Shown here one piece after another: positions 33,803 through 41,933 of a stretch of 64,000 bases of DNA. The stretch lies in NCBI GenBank assembly GCA_905235685.1, contig CAJOMO010000005.1:62001-126000 (forward strand), written 5' to 3'. The translations under genes were made by a program, and so were the position numbers. Under the pieces are notes generated by a model that was given only the letters and a program-made list of their open reading frames with translations, was not told where the DNA came from and made no database searches. This DNA is from an uncultured Selenomonadaceae bacterium. Lineage in GTDB: Bacteria > Bacillota > Negativicutes > Selenomonadales > Selenomonadaceae. Numbering within the stretch: the first letter of the stretch is position 1; every line of letters begins with the position of its first letter.

Positions 33803-34124
33803 AGTAAGCGCATATATTTAGAGGCGGATTTAATGGGAAGTCCTGCGAATAAGTTGTTTTTTATGCACCCGCGTTTTGCGGGAATTTTTTTGCACAAAGG
33901 CTGAAGAGTTTCAGTCTCAAATGGTCATTGGCGTATTTCAGCAGAAGAACCGAACGCAGATGAAGCAGTTTCAGTGTTAACGACTCTTATAAAGTAGAGA
34001 GAATCGGGGAATCATGACTATATTTTAAATTCGTAACTGAATAAAAAATACTTCGCCGAGATTTACAGCGAAGCAGAATATTTAAAAATGAATTACGACG
34101 CCTGCACGAAATTAAAAACAGAGT
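33803..34124. other. 322-bp gene-poor stretch between the AAA+ operon and the beta-propeller gene
   Basis: It contains a possible 23-codon ORF (ATG 33832 behind GAGGCGGA, stop at 33903) and a terminator inside it. A short inverted repeat CTTCGC/GCGAAG lies near 34052-34075. Otherwise no coding signal, tRNA or recognised RNA structure was seen. The stretch marks the boundary between plus-strand accessory genes and minus-strand cbi/rfb genes. Confidence 0.5.
33868..33891 (+). terminator. Rho-independent terminator of the AAA+ operon
   Basis: CCCGC (33868-33872), loop GTTTT, GCGGG (33878-33882), then AATTTTTTT. Confidence 0.7.
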
Positions 34125-35021
34125 TCAGTGATTCAAATTAATCTCGATAATGCGGCTGGTAACCAAATCGGGAATGTACAAAATGCCGCGCGCTTGAGCA
34201 ATGTCCGCCGGACCGATACCGTTTTCACGGTACACGACGCGGACTTTTTTTGTTTTAATGTCAATCGATTTGACGCTGGAAGTCAGCCAATCCGAAAAAT
34301 ACAGCGTCCGCGCATTATCCGAAAGAGCCACGCCGTCATAGAGCCCGGGCACATTGTAAAAAATTTCGGCAACAGGATTTTCTAAATCGCTCACGCGGTA
34401 AATAACATTTTCGTCGGTAACGTTGCTGTAATCGGCGGGAATTGACGCAATGTACATAACGCCGCCGCCAATCGCCAATCCGTTTGGTCCAGGAATTTCA
34501 AGCCAAAGTTGCGGCTGAACTTCATTCATTCGCGAAGGATCGCTTATGTCCAAAGAATAAATTCTGCCGGTGTTGGTTATCGAAACGTAAAGCGTTGTAC
34601 CATTCGCGGCAAGTGCGTTGACAACTTTATCGTCCTCGGCGAAAGTTATAATTTGCGGCTCAATGTTGTAATTTTTCAAATCGTAGACAATCAGCCGCGT
34701 ATCGTCGCAGACAAATAAATGACCGAATCGAACGAGCGTGGCGGTTGGTTTGTGCAAACCGTCGACAATCACTTGATTGACGCCATTTTTCCGCAAAAGA
34801 ATATAGCCTTTGTTTTCTCCAGGCGCGGGATTCATCGTTGCCGAGCCGAAATTTGAAATTAACAGCCCGCCGTCATAGGGCAAGATACTTTCGGAAAATC
34901 TGATATCGTCGTCGTAAACAGAAACAATCGGCGTGGTATCGGCTTTGGCGGGTTTAGCTTCAGCCGAAAAACAATTCGCCGCGAATAGCACAGCCGCCGT
35001 TAGTGCGGTAATTTTTTTCAT
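34125..35021 (-). CDS. Exported beta-propeller (SMP-30/NHL-like) protein
   Basis: 298 residues from the ATG at 35021 with GGAGGC 8 nt upstream. A signal peptide (KKITALTAAVLFAANCFSAEA) precedes repeating strand units such as GLLISNFGSATMN, GHLFVCDDTRLIVYDL, TTLYVSITNTGRIYSLDI, GVMYIASIPADY, RTLYFSDWLTSSVKSIDI and GILYIPDLVTSRI. These are typical of six-bladed propellers of the SMP-30/gluconolactonase or NHL type. No lactonase active site was confirmed. It lies 15 bp downstream of cbiT on the same strand, so it may be co-transcribed with the cobalamin genes, possibly as a periplasmic binding protein. Confidence 0.72.
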   Translation of the reverse strand: MKKITALTAAVLFAANCFSAEAKPAKADTTPIVSVYDDDIRFSESILPYDGGLLISNFGSATMNPAPGENKGYILLRKNGVNQVIVDGLHKPTATLVRFGHLFVCDDTRLIVYDLKNYNIEPQIITFAEDDKVVNALAANGTTLYVSITNTGRIYSLDISDPSRMNEVQPQLWLEIPGPNGLAIGGGVMYIASIPADYSNVTDENVIYRVSDLENPVAEIFYNVPGLYDGVALSDNARTLYFSDWLTSSVKSIDIKTKKVRVVYRENGIGPADIAQARGILYIPDLVTSRIIEINLNH

Positions 35022-35036
35022 AATCAAGCCTCCAAT

Positions 35037-35690
35037 TTAATCTTGAACGAAACTTCGTAGAATGTGCGTGAATTTCGATTTGGCGTCGGAAAAATTTATC
35101 ATGTTGGACATTTGGCACTGACGAATTTTTTTAGCCGTCACGATATGCACGGGATTAATCGCCTCCGCCATATCGTAAAAGCCGAGATTTTTCAGCCGGT
35201 TGATTTGAACTTGAATGGTGCTGTATTTATAATCGGTGTGATTTTTAAACCAATTGAGGCACGCGGCAAGCGATTGGACGGTGATAAAATTTAAAACGAT
35301 ACGCCCGCCGATTTTCAATTTGGCGTCAATGGTTTGTAAAATTTCCGTTAGGAAGCCGCCGCTGCCGCCGATAATCGCCACGTCAATTCGCGGTATCAGA
35401 TGCAAACCGTCCGGCGCTTCAGCATTTATGATTGAAATATTTTTGACGGAAAATCTCTCTGCGTTTTGGCGGATAAGGTTAATGGCGTCCGAATTTCTTT
35501 CCAGCGCGAAAATATGTCCGCTGGTGGCAATGCGCGCCGCCTCAATCGAAATAGAGCCCGTACCCGCGCCCACGTCAACAACATAATCTTCGACGCCGAT
35601 ATTCGCATTCGCCAAAGTCAAAATTCGAATTTCGCGTTTGGTCATTGGAACTTTGCCGCGAACAAAATCTTCGTCGTCAATGCCAATCAT
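35037..35690 (-). CDS. cbiT: Cobalt-precorrin-6B/7 C15-methyltransferase (decarboxylating), CbiT
   Basis: 217 residues. CbiT methylates C15 and decarboxylates the C12 acetate side chain in cobalamin ring synthesis. It starts GIDDEDFVRGKVPMTKREIR, the classic CbiT N-terminus. Motif I is VVDVGAGTGSISIEAARI (about residues 37-54), followed by ALERN, INAEAPDGL and AIIGGSGG. The C-terminal 30 residues beyond the usual end (RQCQMSNMINFSDAKSK) look like an extension. It lies 6 bp downstream of cbiE on the minus strand; in many genomes CbiE and CbiT are fused as CbiET/CobL, but here they are separate. Confidence 0.9.
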   Translation of the reverse strand: MIGIDDEDFVRGKVPMTKREIRILTLANANIGVEDYVVDVGAGTGSISIEAARIATSGHIFALERNSDAINLIRQNAERFSVKNISIINAEAPDGLHLIPRIDVAIIGGSGGFLTEILQTIDAKLKIGGRIVLNFITVQSLAACLNWFKNHTDYKYSTIQVQINRLKNLGFYDMAEAINPVHIVTAKKIRQCQMSNMINFSDAKSKFTHILRSFVQD

Positions 35691-35696
35691 AGCAAA

Positions 35697-36314
35697 TCAC
35701 CAACCTACAATTAAAATACAGTGCCTAACCGGTTCAAATTTAATTGCGTCAGATAAAGTTGTGCGAATAATTTTTTCGTCGGGATAAGACAGCCGCGCGC
35801 AAATCGCCACGTTAGAATTTTCGTGCCAGCCGCAGTCGAGCAGAATTTTGGAAATGGTAACCGAATTAAAATCGGCGTCGGTCAGCAAACCTAAAATTTT
35901 TCCCTGCGCGAATTTTAAATCAGAATCAGCCGGACGCCGCCCGTGGAAGCTAAGCAAAGTTGCCGAATGCCACGGCAAACTTAATCTTGCGAAGGCTAAT
36001 TGCATGGCGCTGATTGACGGTATCACTTCGATTGATTTAAAATTTTTCCGGAGCAAATCCAACAGCGAATAATAGCCCGGGTCGCCCGATACCATTACAA
36101 CGACTTCATCGATTAAAATTTTTTCGCGCAGGAAATTTATTGCCGCGTCCAAATCGCCGGTTATCGCGCAGGTTTCCTGAGTTGTGGCGAATTGAGCCAG
36201 CGCGCGCCGTGAGCCTAATAAAAATTTCGCCGCCTGAATTTTCTCCAACGCGGCGGGTGATATGAATTTTTCGCCGCCTGGACCTATGCCCGCGACGATT
36301 ATTTTATTTTCCAA
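35697..36314 (-). CDS. cbiE: Cobalt-precorrin-7 C5-methyltransferase, CbiE
   Basis: 205 residues from the TTG at 36314, which gives the proper family start ENKIIVAGIGPGGEKFISPAA and has GGGGA about 10 nt upstream; the open frame continues 5' but only as shadow of cbiD. It is a tetrapyrrole methylase. The SAM-binding GIGPGG is at the N-terminus, then LLGSRRAL, VMVSGDPGYYSLL (about residues 80-92), VIPSISAMQLAFARL and LSFHGR. The end CILIVGW is normal. The start overlaps the cbiD end by 11 bp. With CbiD and CbiT it forms a tail-end corrin cluster of the anaerobic route. Confidence 0.9.
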   Translation of the reverse strand: MENKIIVAGIGPGGEKFISPAALEKIQAAKFLLGSRRALAQFATTQETCAITGDLDAAINFLREKILIDEVVVMVSGDPGYYSLLDLLRKNFKSIEVIPSISAMQLAFARLSLPWHSATLLSFHGRRPADSDLKFAQGKILGLLTDADFNSVTISKILLDCGWHENSNVAICARLSYPDEKIIRTTLSDAIKFEPVRHCILIVGW

Positions 36315-37353
36315 AAAAATCAGTCCCCAAAATATTTCCGGCGTAGTCGACAAGGATTGTGCCGATTTTAATTTTGCCGAAAACATAACGTTCTGCGCGA
36401 AAACTCGCCCGCGCCGCAATTTTCTCGTAGACAACCTCAAGGTGATTCGCCGAAATAATTTGCGTGGCGTCCTCGGTGGTATTCGCGGATAAAATTTTTT
36501 GAACTTCGACAGCGGGCAAACCTTCAGCCGCCGCATAAGCCGCCAAAGTTTCAAGGCGCGCGTCGGCAATTCGGTTGTGCGTGTGAAAAATCCCCGCCGC
36601 AACTTTTATCAACTTGCCGATATGTCCGCACAAAATTATCTGCGGAATTTGCCGCTCAGCCGCCGCCTCCAACATAAAGCCGATAAAATTACTCGTTTGA
36701 ATAATCGCCGCCGCCTCGAAGCCGATTTTTTTTGCAATGGTTTCGCCGATTTTTCCAGGAACGAAAATTAATTTTTCAAAGCCCGCCGCCTTCGCCACGT
36801 CGATTTGAGGGATAAGCGAATTTTTAAAAGCGTCTTCGCTCATTGGGCGCAAAACGCCGGTAGTGCCGATAATCGACAAGCCGCCTTCCACGCCCAAAAT
36901 CGGATTCAAAGTTTTTTTCGCAATTTCGACGCCCGCCGGAATTGAAATTTCGACTTCAAGCCCCGCGATATTAAATTCCTGCGCGATATTTTTAATGAGT
37001 TGGCGCGGACCAGGATTGATGGCAGGCTCGCCGATTGGCAGCTGCAAACCGCGCTTGGTTATTCGCCCGACGCCCGCTCCTGCGCGAAAAATTATTTCAT
37101 TGCCGGTGATTTTTGTTGTTGTGAAAATCGAAACGCCGTTAGTAATATCTGGGTCGTCGCCGGAATCTTTGACAACTTCGACTTTGACGGTATCGGAAAT
37201 TTTTTCAACGCGGTTAATCGGAATTTTTAAAGGCGTGCCGTCCAGCGCGGTAATTTCAACAGCCTTAACAATTTCGTCTGTACCGAAATAAATCAGCGCC
37301 GCCTTGACGCCCGCAGCAGCCGCCGCGCCCGTTGTGAATCCGCCGCGCATCAT
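36304..37353 (-). CDS. cbiD: Cobalt-precorrin-5B C1-methyltransferase, CbiD
   Basis: 349 residues. CbiD methylates C1 in the anaerobic cobalamin pathway. The family start RGGFTTGAAAAAGVKAAL is clear, with GDDPDITNG, GAGVGRITKRGLQLPIGEPAINPGP (read as GRITKRGLQLPIGEPAINP), GLSIIGTTGVLRPMSEDAF, and a C-terminal part with CGHIGKLIKVAAGIFHTHN. All are CbiD hallmarks. The ATG overlaps the stop of the small HicB-like gene by 4 bp. Cobalt-precorrin substrates could be fed by the precorrin-2 dehydrogenase at 2.2 kb, but other cbi genes must lie elsewhere. Confidence 0.95.
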   Translation of the reverse strand: MMRGGFTTGAAAAAGVKAALIYFGTDEIVKAVEITALDGTPLKIPINRVEKISDTVKVEVVKDSGDDPDITNGVSIFTTTKITGNEIIFRAGAGVGRITKRGLQLPIGEPAINPGPRQLIKNIAQEFNIAGLEVEISIPAGVEIAKKTLNPILGVEGGLSIIGTTGVLRPMSEDAFKNSLIPQIDVAKAAGFEKLIFVPGKIGETIAKKIGFEAAAIIQTSNFIGFMLEAAAERQIPQIILCGHIGKLIKVAAGIFHTHNRIADARLETLAAYAAAEGLPAVEVQKILSANTTEDATQIISANHLEVVYEKIAARASFRAERYVFGKIKIGTILVDYAGNILGTDFFGK

Positions 37354-37592
37354 GATTTTATGAGCATTACACGCTCATTTTTAAGAATTTTAATGTTTTC
37401 AATGGGCGTTGGTGTTGGTATTTTGTCGCCGTCTTTTTTCATTGCGTAAAGGTGCAGTTGCATCGCCTCTTTTGCGTTTCTCAATGCCTCTTCAACATTA
37501 TCTGCACACGGCAGGCAGCCTGATAAATCCGGAAATTCAACGGATATGCCGTCTTTAGCTAAATGGAATACAGCAGGGTAAACGTAACGCAT
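37350..37592 (-). CDS. Solitary HicB-like antitoxin family protein
   Basis: 80 residues. The HicB fold is seen in YVYPAVFHLAKDGISVEFPDLSGCLPCADNVEEAL (read as YPAVF, SVEFPDLSGCLPCADN, EEALRNAKEAMQLHL), a partly degraded RNase H-like domain that neutralises the HicA RNase toxin. There is no C-terminal DNA-binding domain. No hicA-sized gene is next to it: rfbB lies 9 bp upstream and cbiD overlaps downstream. It may be an orphan antitoxin or a HicB-like domain used for something else. Its place in an overlapping biosynthetic operon suggests it is simply co-expressed. Confidence 0.78.
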   Translation of the reverse strand: MRYVYPAVFHLAKDGISVEFPDLSGCLPCADNVEEALRNAKEAMQLHLYAMKKDGDKIPTPTPIENIKILKNERVMLIKS

Positions 37593-37601
37593 AAAAACCC
37601 C

Positions 37602-38618
37602 CTACCGATTGCCATACATTTTCGCGTAATAATTTTGGTATTCGCCGCTGATAATTTTTTCCCACCAAGATTTATTTTGCAAGTACCAATCGACAGTCAG
37701 TTTAATTCCGTCGTCAAATTTTGTTTTGGGCGTCCAGCCAAGCTCAGTCTCAATTTTCGTCGGGTCAATCGCGTAACGCTGGTCGTGTCCTTTGCGGTCG
37801 GTTACAAATTCAATCAAATCTTCGCTCTTGCCCAAAATTTTTAAAATCGTCTTCACCACGGCAAGATTAGTTTTTTCGTTATGCCCGCCGACGTTGTAAA
37901 CTTCGCCAACCTTACCTTCGCGCAGAATTAAATCGATCGCCGCGCAATGATCTTCGACGTACAGCCAATCGCGCACATTTTCGCCCGTGCCATAAACCGG
38001 CAGCTTTTTACCATTCAGCGCGTTAATAATCATCAGCGGAATTAATTTTTCCGGAAAATGATAAGGACCATAATTATTCGAACAGCGGCTGATAGTGGCG
38101 GGAATTTTATAAGTGCGCTGATAAGCTTGAACAAGCAAATCGGCGGAAGCTTTACTTGCAGAATACGGACTTGACGTGTGAAGATTAGTTTTTTCGGTGA
38201 AAAATAAATCGGGGCGGTCAAGCGGCAAATCGCCGTAAACTTCATCAGTCGAAACCTGGTGATAGCGCTGAATACCGAATTTTTTGCAGGCGTCAAGCAA
38301 AATGCTCGTGCCGATAATATTTGTGCGCAAAAAAAGTTCGGGGTCTTCAATCGAGCGGTCAACGTGACTTTCCGCCGCAAAATTTATCACGGCGTCCGGC
38401 TTTTCCGTTTCGAACAGATTATAAACTTCTGCGCGATTGGAAATGTCGCCGCGAATAAATTTGAAATTTTTATTGGGCTCGGCGTCTTTCAAAGTTTCCA
38501 GATTGCCGGCGTAAGTCAGCTTATCGTAGCAAATAATTTCGTCGCCGTGATTTTTCAGCTCGTAGTAAACAAAATTAGCGCCGATAAAGCCCGCGCCGCC
38601 CGTAACAACAATTTTCAT
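37602..38618 (-). CDS. rfbB: dTDP-glucose 4,6-dehydratase
   Basis: 338 residues. The second step of dTDP-L-rhamnose synthesis, NAD-dependent oxidation-dehydration-reduction. Rossmann start KIVVTGGAGFIGANFVYY. VINFAAESHVDRSIEDPE, the active-site region HQVSTDEVYGDLPLDRPD, the Y-x-x-x-K as YSASKASADLLVQAY, SRCSNNYGPYHFPEKLIP and GTGENVRDWLYVEDHC are all canonical. It follows rfbC by 1 bp and precedes the HicB-like gene by 9 bp. Order on the minus strand: rfbA, rfbC, rfbB. Confidence 0.97.
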   Translation of the reverse strand: MKIVVTGGAGFIGANFVYYELKNHGDEIICYDKLTYAGNLETLKDAEPNKNFKFIRGDISNRAEVYNLFETEKPDAVINFAAESHVDRSIEDPELFLRTNIIGTSILLDACKKFGIQRYHQVSTDEVYGDLPLDRPDLFFTEKTNLHTSSPYSASKASADLLVQAYQRTYKIPATISRCSNNYGPYHFPEKLIPLMIINALNGKKLPVYGTGENVRDWLYVEDHCAAIDLILREGKVGEVYNVGGHNEKTNLAVVKTILKILGKSEDLIEFVTDRKGHDQRYAIDPTKIETELGWTPKTKFDDGIKLTVDWYLQNKSWWEKIISGEYQNYYAKMYGNR

Positions 38619-38619
38619 T

Positions 38620-39195
38620 TTAATCCTCCTCGTCGAAGATAAAATTCAATTCGTCACGTTCGAGGCGCTCATTTAAAAGCGGAGCGTTGGCGTCTTTGTC
38701 GGCAAGAATCGTCGGTTTAATCGTCCAGTCAATTCCAATTTGCGGGTCGTCCCAACGAATATTGCCTTCACAATGCGGCGCGTAATAATTATCCGCCTTG
38801 TACTGAATTTCAACGTCGTCAGTGAGCGTGATAAAGCCGTGAGCAAAGCCGCGCGGAATCATCAATTGGCGCTTATTTTCGGCGGAAAGAATAACGCTAA
38901 CCCATTTGCCGAATTGCGGAGAATTTTTGCGAATGTCGACCGCCACGTCCAAAAGCGTGCCGCGCGTGCAGCGTACCAATTTAGCCTGCGCCATCGGATT
39001 GAGCTGATAGTGCAAACCGCGCAGCGTGCCTTTCTGCGCCGAATAAGACTGATTGTCTTGAACAAAATCGTAATTCAAGCCCGCCGCGTCGAATTTCAAC
39101 TTCGACCAGCTTTCCATAAACCAGCCGCGAGCGTCGCCGAAAACTTGCGGCTCAACGATATATACGCCCTTCAAAGCAGTTTCGATAACAGCCAT
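38620..39195 (-). CDS. rfbC: dTDP-4-dehydrorhamnose 3,5-epimerase
   Basis: 191 residues. An RmlC-type cupin epimerase: start ALKGVYIVEPQVFGDARGWFMESW, FVQDNQSYSAQKGTLRGLHYQ with the catalytic His, VRCTRGTLLDVAVDIRKNSP, and MIPRGFAHGFITLTDDVEIQYKADNYYAP with the conserved Tyr. It ends with a short acidic tail. The gene sits 13 bp after rfbA and 1 bp before rfbB on the minus strand. It supplies the 4-keto-L-rhamnose intermediate reduced by RfbD, whose gene is at 22 kb. Confidence 0.96.
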   Translation of the reverse strand: MAVIETALKGVYIVEPQVFGDARGWFMESWSKLKFDAAGLNYDFVQDNQSYSAQKGTLRGLHYQLNPMAQAKLVRCTRGTLLDVAVDIRKNSPQFGKWVSVILSAENKRQLMIPRGFAHGFITLTDDVEIQYKADNYYAPHCEGNIRWDDPQIGIDWTIKPTILADKDANAPLLNERLERDELNFIFDEED

Positions 39196-39208
39196 TTTAA
39201 AATCCCCC

Positions 39209-40084
39209 TCAGCCGCGCGCTAAACGCTGCAAATATTTTCCGTACTCATTTTTGGACAAAGGCTCAGCCAATTTCAAAAGCTGTTCGGCGTCAATGTAGC
39301 CCATGCGGTAGGCAATTTCTTCAATGCAAGAAATTTTCAAACCCTGCCGCGTCTGAATTGTTTGAACGAAAGTAGCCGCCTGCAACAGCGATTCGTGCGT
39401 GCCGGTATCCAGCCAGGCATAACCGCGCCGCATTTTTTCAACGCGCAATTTGCCATTCGCCAAATAAACTTTATTCACGTCGGTAATTTCAAGCTCGCCT
39501 CGCGCAGAAGGCTTAATCGACTTCGCCACGTCAACAATATCTTTGTCATAAAAATACAAACCGGTTACCGCGTAATTCGAGCGCGGATTTTTCGGCTTTT
39601 CTTCGAGGCTGATAGCTTGTCCGGTTTCCTTGTTAAATTCGACGACGCCGTAACTTTCGGGGTCATTGACGTAATACGCAAAAACCGTCGCGCCGTCATC
39701 ATTCGCCGCCGCCCGCTGTACAAGCTTTGCAAAATCCGAGCCGTAAAAAATATTATCGCCCAAAACCAGCGCGCAGCTGTCACCGGCAATAAATTCTTCA
39801 CCAATCAAAAAAGCCTGCGCTAAGCCCTCTGGTTTCGGCTGTACTGCGTATTTTATGTTCAAGCCTAACTGTGTACCGTCCTTCAAAAGCGCCTGAAATA
39901 GCGCGCTATCCTGCGGCGTGTTTATAATTAGAACTTCGCGAATTCCGGCTAACATCAGAGCCGAAAGTGGGTAATAAATCATCGGTTTGTCGTAAATCGG
40001 CATTAATTGTTTCGATACAACTTCAGTTAGCGGGTAAAGGCGCGTGCCCGAACCGCCCGCCAAAATTATTCCCTTCGTTATCAT
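39209..40084 (-). CDS. rfbA: Glucose-1-phosphate thymidylyltransferase
   Basis: 291 residues from the ATG at 40084 (GGAGGT 8 nt upstream); the longer frame to 40129 has no SD. First step of dTDP-rhamnose synthesis, activating glucose-1-phosphate with dTTP. The nucleotide-binding start is [17 protein letters not shown], followed by [28 protein letters not shown] with the metal-binding Asp, [22 protein letters not shown], and [17 protein letters not shown]. It ends [25 protein letters not shown] box lies about 15 bp upstream of the SD on the minus strand, so the rfbACB transcript likely begins here. Confidence 0.97.
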   Translation of the reverse strand: MITKGIILAGGSGTRLYPLTEVVSKQLMPIYDKPMIYYPLSALMLAGIREVLIINTPQDSALFQALLKDGTQLGLNIKYAVQPKPEGLAQAFLIGEEFIAGDSCALVLGDNIFYGSDFAKLVQRAAANDDGATVFAYYVNDPESYGVVEFNKETGQAISLEEKPKNPRSNYAVTGLYFYDKDIVDVAKSIKPSARGELEITDVNKVYLANGKLRVEKMRRGYAWLDTGTHESLLQAATFVQTIQTRQGLKISCIEEIAYRMGYIDAEQLLKLAEPLSKNEYGKYLQRLARG

Positions 40085-40193
40085 TGAAAATACCTCCAAT
40101 CTGCAAATATTATACAACGCCGCCGCCAAATTTCCTGTTTATTCAGCTTGTAAAAATTCTGTTACAATGATATACTTCAAAAATCATGGCAAT

Positions 40194-40227
40194 AAAAAAG
40201 CTCCGGCTGGCTAGAGTCGAAGCTTTT
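40194..40227 (-). terminator. Terminator of the small coiled-coil membrane protein gene
   Basis: AAAAGCT (40196-40202) pairs with AGCTTTT (40221-40227) with partly paired inner arm; read on the minus strand it is followed by TTTTTTATT. Confidence 0.6.
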
Positions 40228-40250
40228 GGTTGAAAATTGGTTTTTAGGTT

Positions 40251-40535
40251 TTACTTGAAGATTACTGAAAAGACGAATCCGACGACTGAAACTGAAATTG
40301 CACCAATACCGACGATTGCGGCGATTGTTATGTTGCTGACGCTTTTAGTCATGCTGTCAATCTTGGTATTCATTGTTTCAATACTTGAACGAATTTCACG
40401 AATATCTTCAGCACGTTGGTTGTCACGGTCGCGCATTTCGCCAATGAACATCTCAAATTTCGTTTCAAGGCTGCTCACACGCGCTTCAATGCTAATCGGT
40501 TGACCTTCGCTGACTTTTGAATTTTCGTCTGCCAT
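40251..40535 (-). CDS. Small coiled-coil protein with C-terminal transmembrane helix
   Basis: 94 residues from the ATG at 40535 with a strong AAGGAGGTG 7 nt upstream. The middle (EARVSSLETKFEMFIGEMRD, then SSIETMNTKIDSMTKSV) is a heptad-like coiled coil. The last 25 residues (ITIAAIVGIGAISVSVVGFVF) form one membrane helix. This layout resembles haemolysin XhlA-type phage accessory proteins and small bacterial tail-anchored proteins. No phage genes are near, so an ordinary tail-anchored protein is as likely. It is a single gene with its own terminator. Confidence 0.65.
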   Translation of the reverse strand: MADENSKVSEGQPISIEARVSSLETKFEMFIGEMRDRDNQRAEDIREIRSSIETMNTKIDSMTKSVSNITIAAIVGIGAISVSVVGFVFSVIFK

Positions 40536-40558
40536 GATAAACACCTCCTTCTGCGTAA

Positions 40559-41884
40559 TTATAACACAGAAGGATTTTTTTTGCTATTTGAACGATTCAG
40601 GAGCGCTGAAAAAATCGGCTCGCCGCCCAAAAAGTCCGCCGTCATGAACGCCGCGCCCGAAATTATCATCAGCGTCAGCAAGTACGAAAATTGCCCCGTA
40701 ATTTCCATCATCAGCAAACAGCCCGTAACCGGCGCTTTGACTGCCGCCGCAAACATTGCCGCCATTCCGAAAATTATCAAAAGCGTCGTCCATTCCGCGG
40801 AAAAAAATTCGAGCCGCATTCCCATTTCCGCGAAAATATTGCCGCCCAATGCGCCCAATGTCATTATCGGCAAAAATACGCCGCCCGGCGCGCCCGTTCC
40901 AAAACAAACAAGCGTGAATAAAAATTTTCCCGCAAAAAGTATCAGCGTCATTTCCCAATCGAATCGTGCGCTCAAAAGTTCGTCGACTAAAACATTTCCG
41001 CAGCCCAATATCTGCGGCAGATTCACTCCGATTGGAATTATCAACAGCAGTGGAACGAAAAATCTGCGCGAAGTTGAAAATTTATCGTAAACGTCCAGCG
41101 ATTTAATCAGCGCTTTGTTGAAAATCGCGCCGAGCACGCCTAAAAAAATTCCCAGCGCCACGAAACACAGAAATATTTTAAGCGGCGCGGCGGACATTTC
41201 GGCGAAAATTTCAAGCGTCGGTACTTTCAAAATTTCCGGAACGGCTAACGGTTTTGCCGTGATTGTTTCGAAAATCGGACGCACGCCAAAAACCAATTCG
41301 ACAACAGCTGAAGCGGATACCGACGCCGTCAACGTGGCAACGAGTATTTCCGGCGTAAATTTTTTGTGCAAATCTTCAAGGCAGAAAATCACGCCCGCAA
41401 GCGGCGCATTGAAAACCGCGGCTAAGCCCGCACTTGCCCCCGCCGTCAATAAGATATCGCCTTCGACGTGGCTTTTTTTGCTGAAGAAATTTCCCACGCA
41501 CGCGCCGAATTGCAAACTTAGTCCTGCGCGACCGAGCGACATTCCCGCGCCTATCGTCAAAATCGTTGCCAAAAATTTTAGCGCCAATAATCGGAGCGGC
41601 TTGAACATTCGCGCCTGTCCCATCAACATTGCTTTGATTTGCGGAACGCCGCTGCCTGCGATTTGCCCGTCGAATTTTATTGCCCGCGCTAAAAATATTC
41701 CAATCAAAATCAGCGCGCAAAATGTCAGCCAAAATTTTTCCGCGCCGAAATTCGCAAACCACAGTGGGCGGTAAATGTCTGCCTGGTCGATTAAAAATCT
41801 CAACGCCGCGATTATTACGCCCGTTAAAATTCCTATCGTCAGCCCTTCCAAACACAGCCGCAACCTGTATCTGCGCCGCAACAT
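40559..41884 (-). CDS. ClC-family chloride channel/transporter lacking the gating glutamate
   Basis: 441 residues with about 10-12 hydrophobic segments and no C-terminal CBS domains. The three anion-selectivity motifs are GSGVPQIKAML (about 80), LGRAGLSLQFGA (about 118) and GTGAPGGVFLPIMTLGALGG (about 335). In ClC exchangers motif 2 is G-(K/R)-E-G-P; here the Glu is Ala and the Pro is Leu. The internal proton glutamate region reads LEDLHKKF where E. coli has EEMRPQF, and the central Tyr region GGEPIFSALL has Phe where E. coli has Tyr. These changes fit a passive anion channel rather than a 2Cl-/H+ exchanger, an inference from known mutants. It is divergent from ccmA. Confidence 0.9.
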   Translation of the reverse strand: MLRRRYRLRLCLEGLTIGILTGVIIAALRFLIDQADIYRPLWFANFGAEKFWLTFCALILIGIFLARAIKFDGQIAGSGVPQIKAMLMGQARMFKPLRLLALKFLATILTIGAGMSLGRAGLSLQFGACVGNFFSKKSHVEGDILLTAGASAGLAAVFNAPLAGVIFCLEDLHKKFTPEILVATLTASVSASAVVELVFGVRPIFETITAKPLAVPEILKVPTLEIFAEMSAAPLKIFLCFVALGIFLGVLGAIFNKALIKSLDVYDKFSTSRRFFVPLLLIIPIGVNLPQILGCGNVLVDELLSARFDWEMTLILFAGKFLFTLVCFGTGAPGGVFLPIMTLGALGGNIFAEMGMRLEFFSAEWTTLLIIFGMAAMFAAAVKAPVTGCLLMMEITGQFSYLLTLMIISGAAFMTADFLGGEPIFSALLNRSNSKKNPSVL

Positions 41885-41933
41885 TGAGATTCGCCTCCTT
41901 GAAATATTCGCCGCAAAATTTTATAATTCCGCC

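Noticed and set aside
33832-33903. 23-codon ORF with a fair SD after the AAA+ operon
   Set aside because: It contains the terminator hairpin and its T run, and has no recognisable product; listed only within the intergenic note.
40251-40535. Prophage remnant based on the XhlA-like coiled-coil membrane protein
   Set aside because: No phage structural, lysis or integrase genes are near; a tail-anchored cellular protein is equally good.
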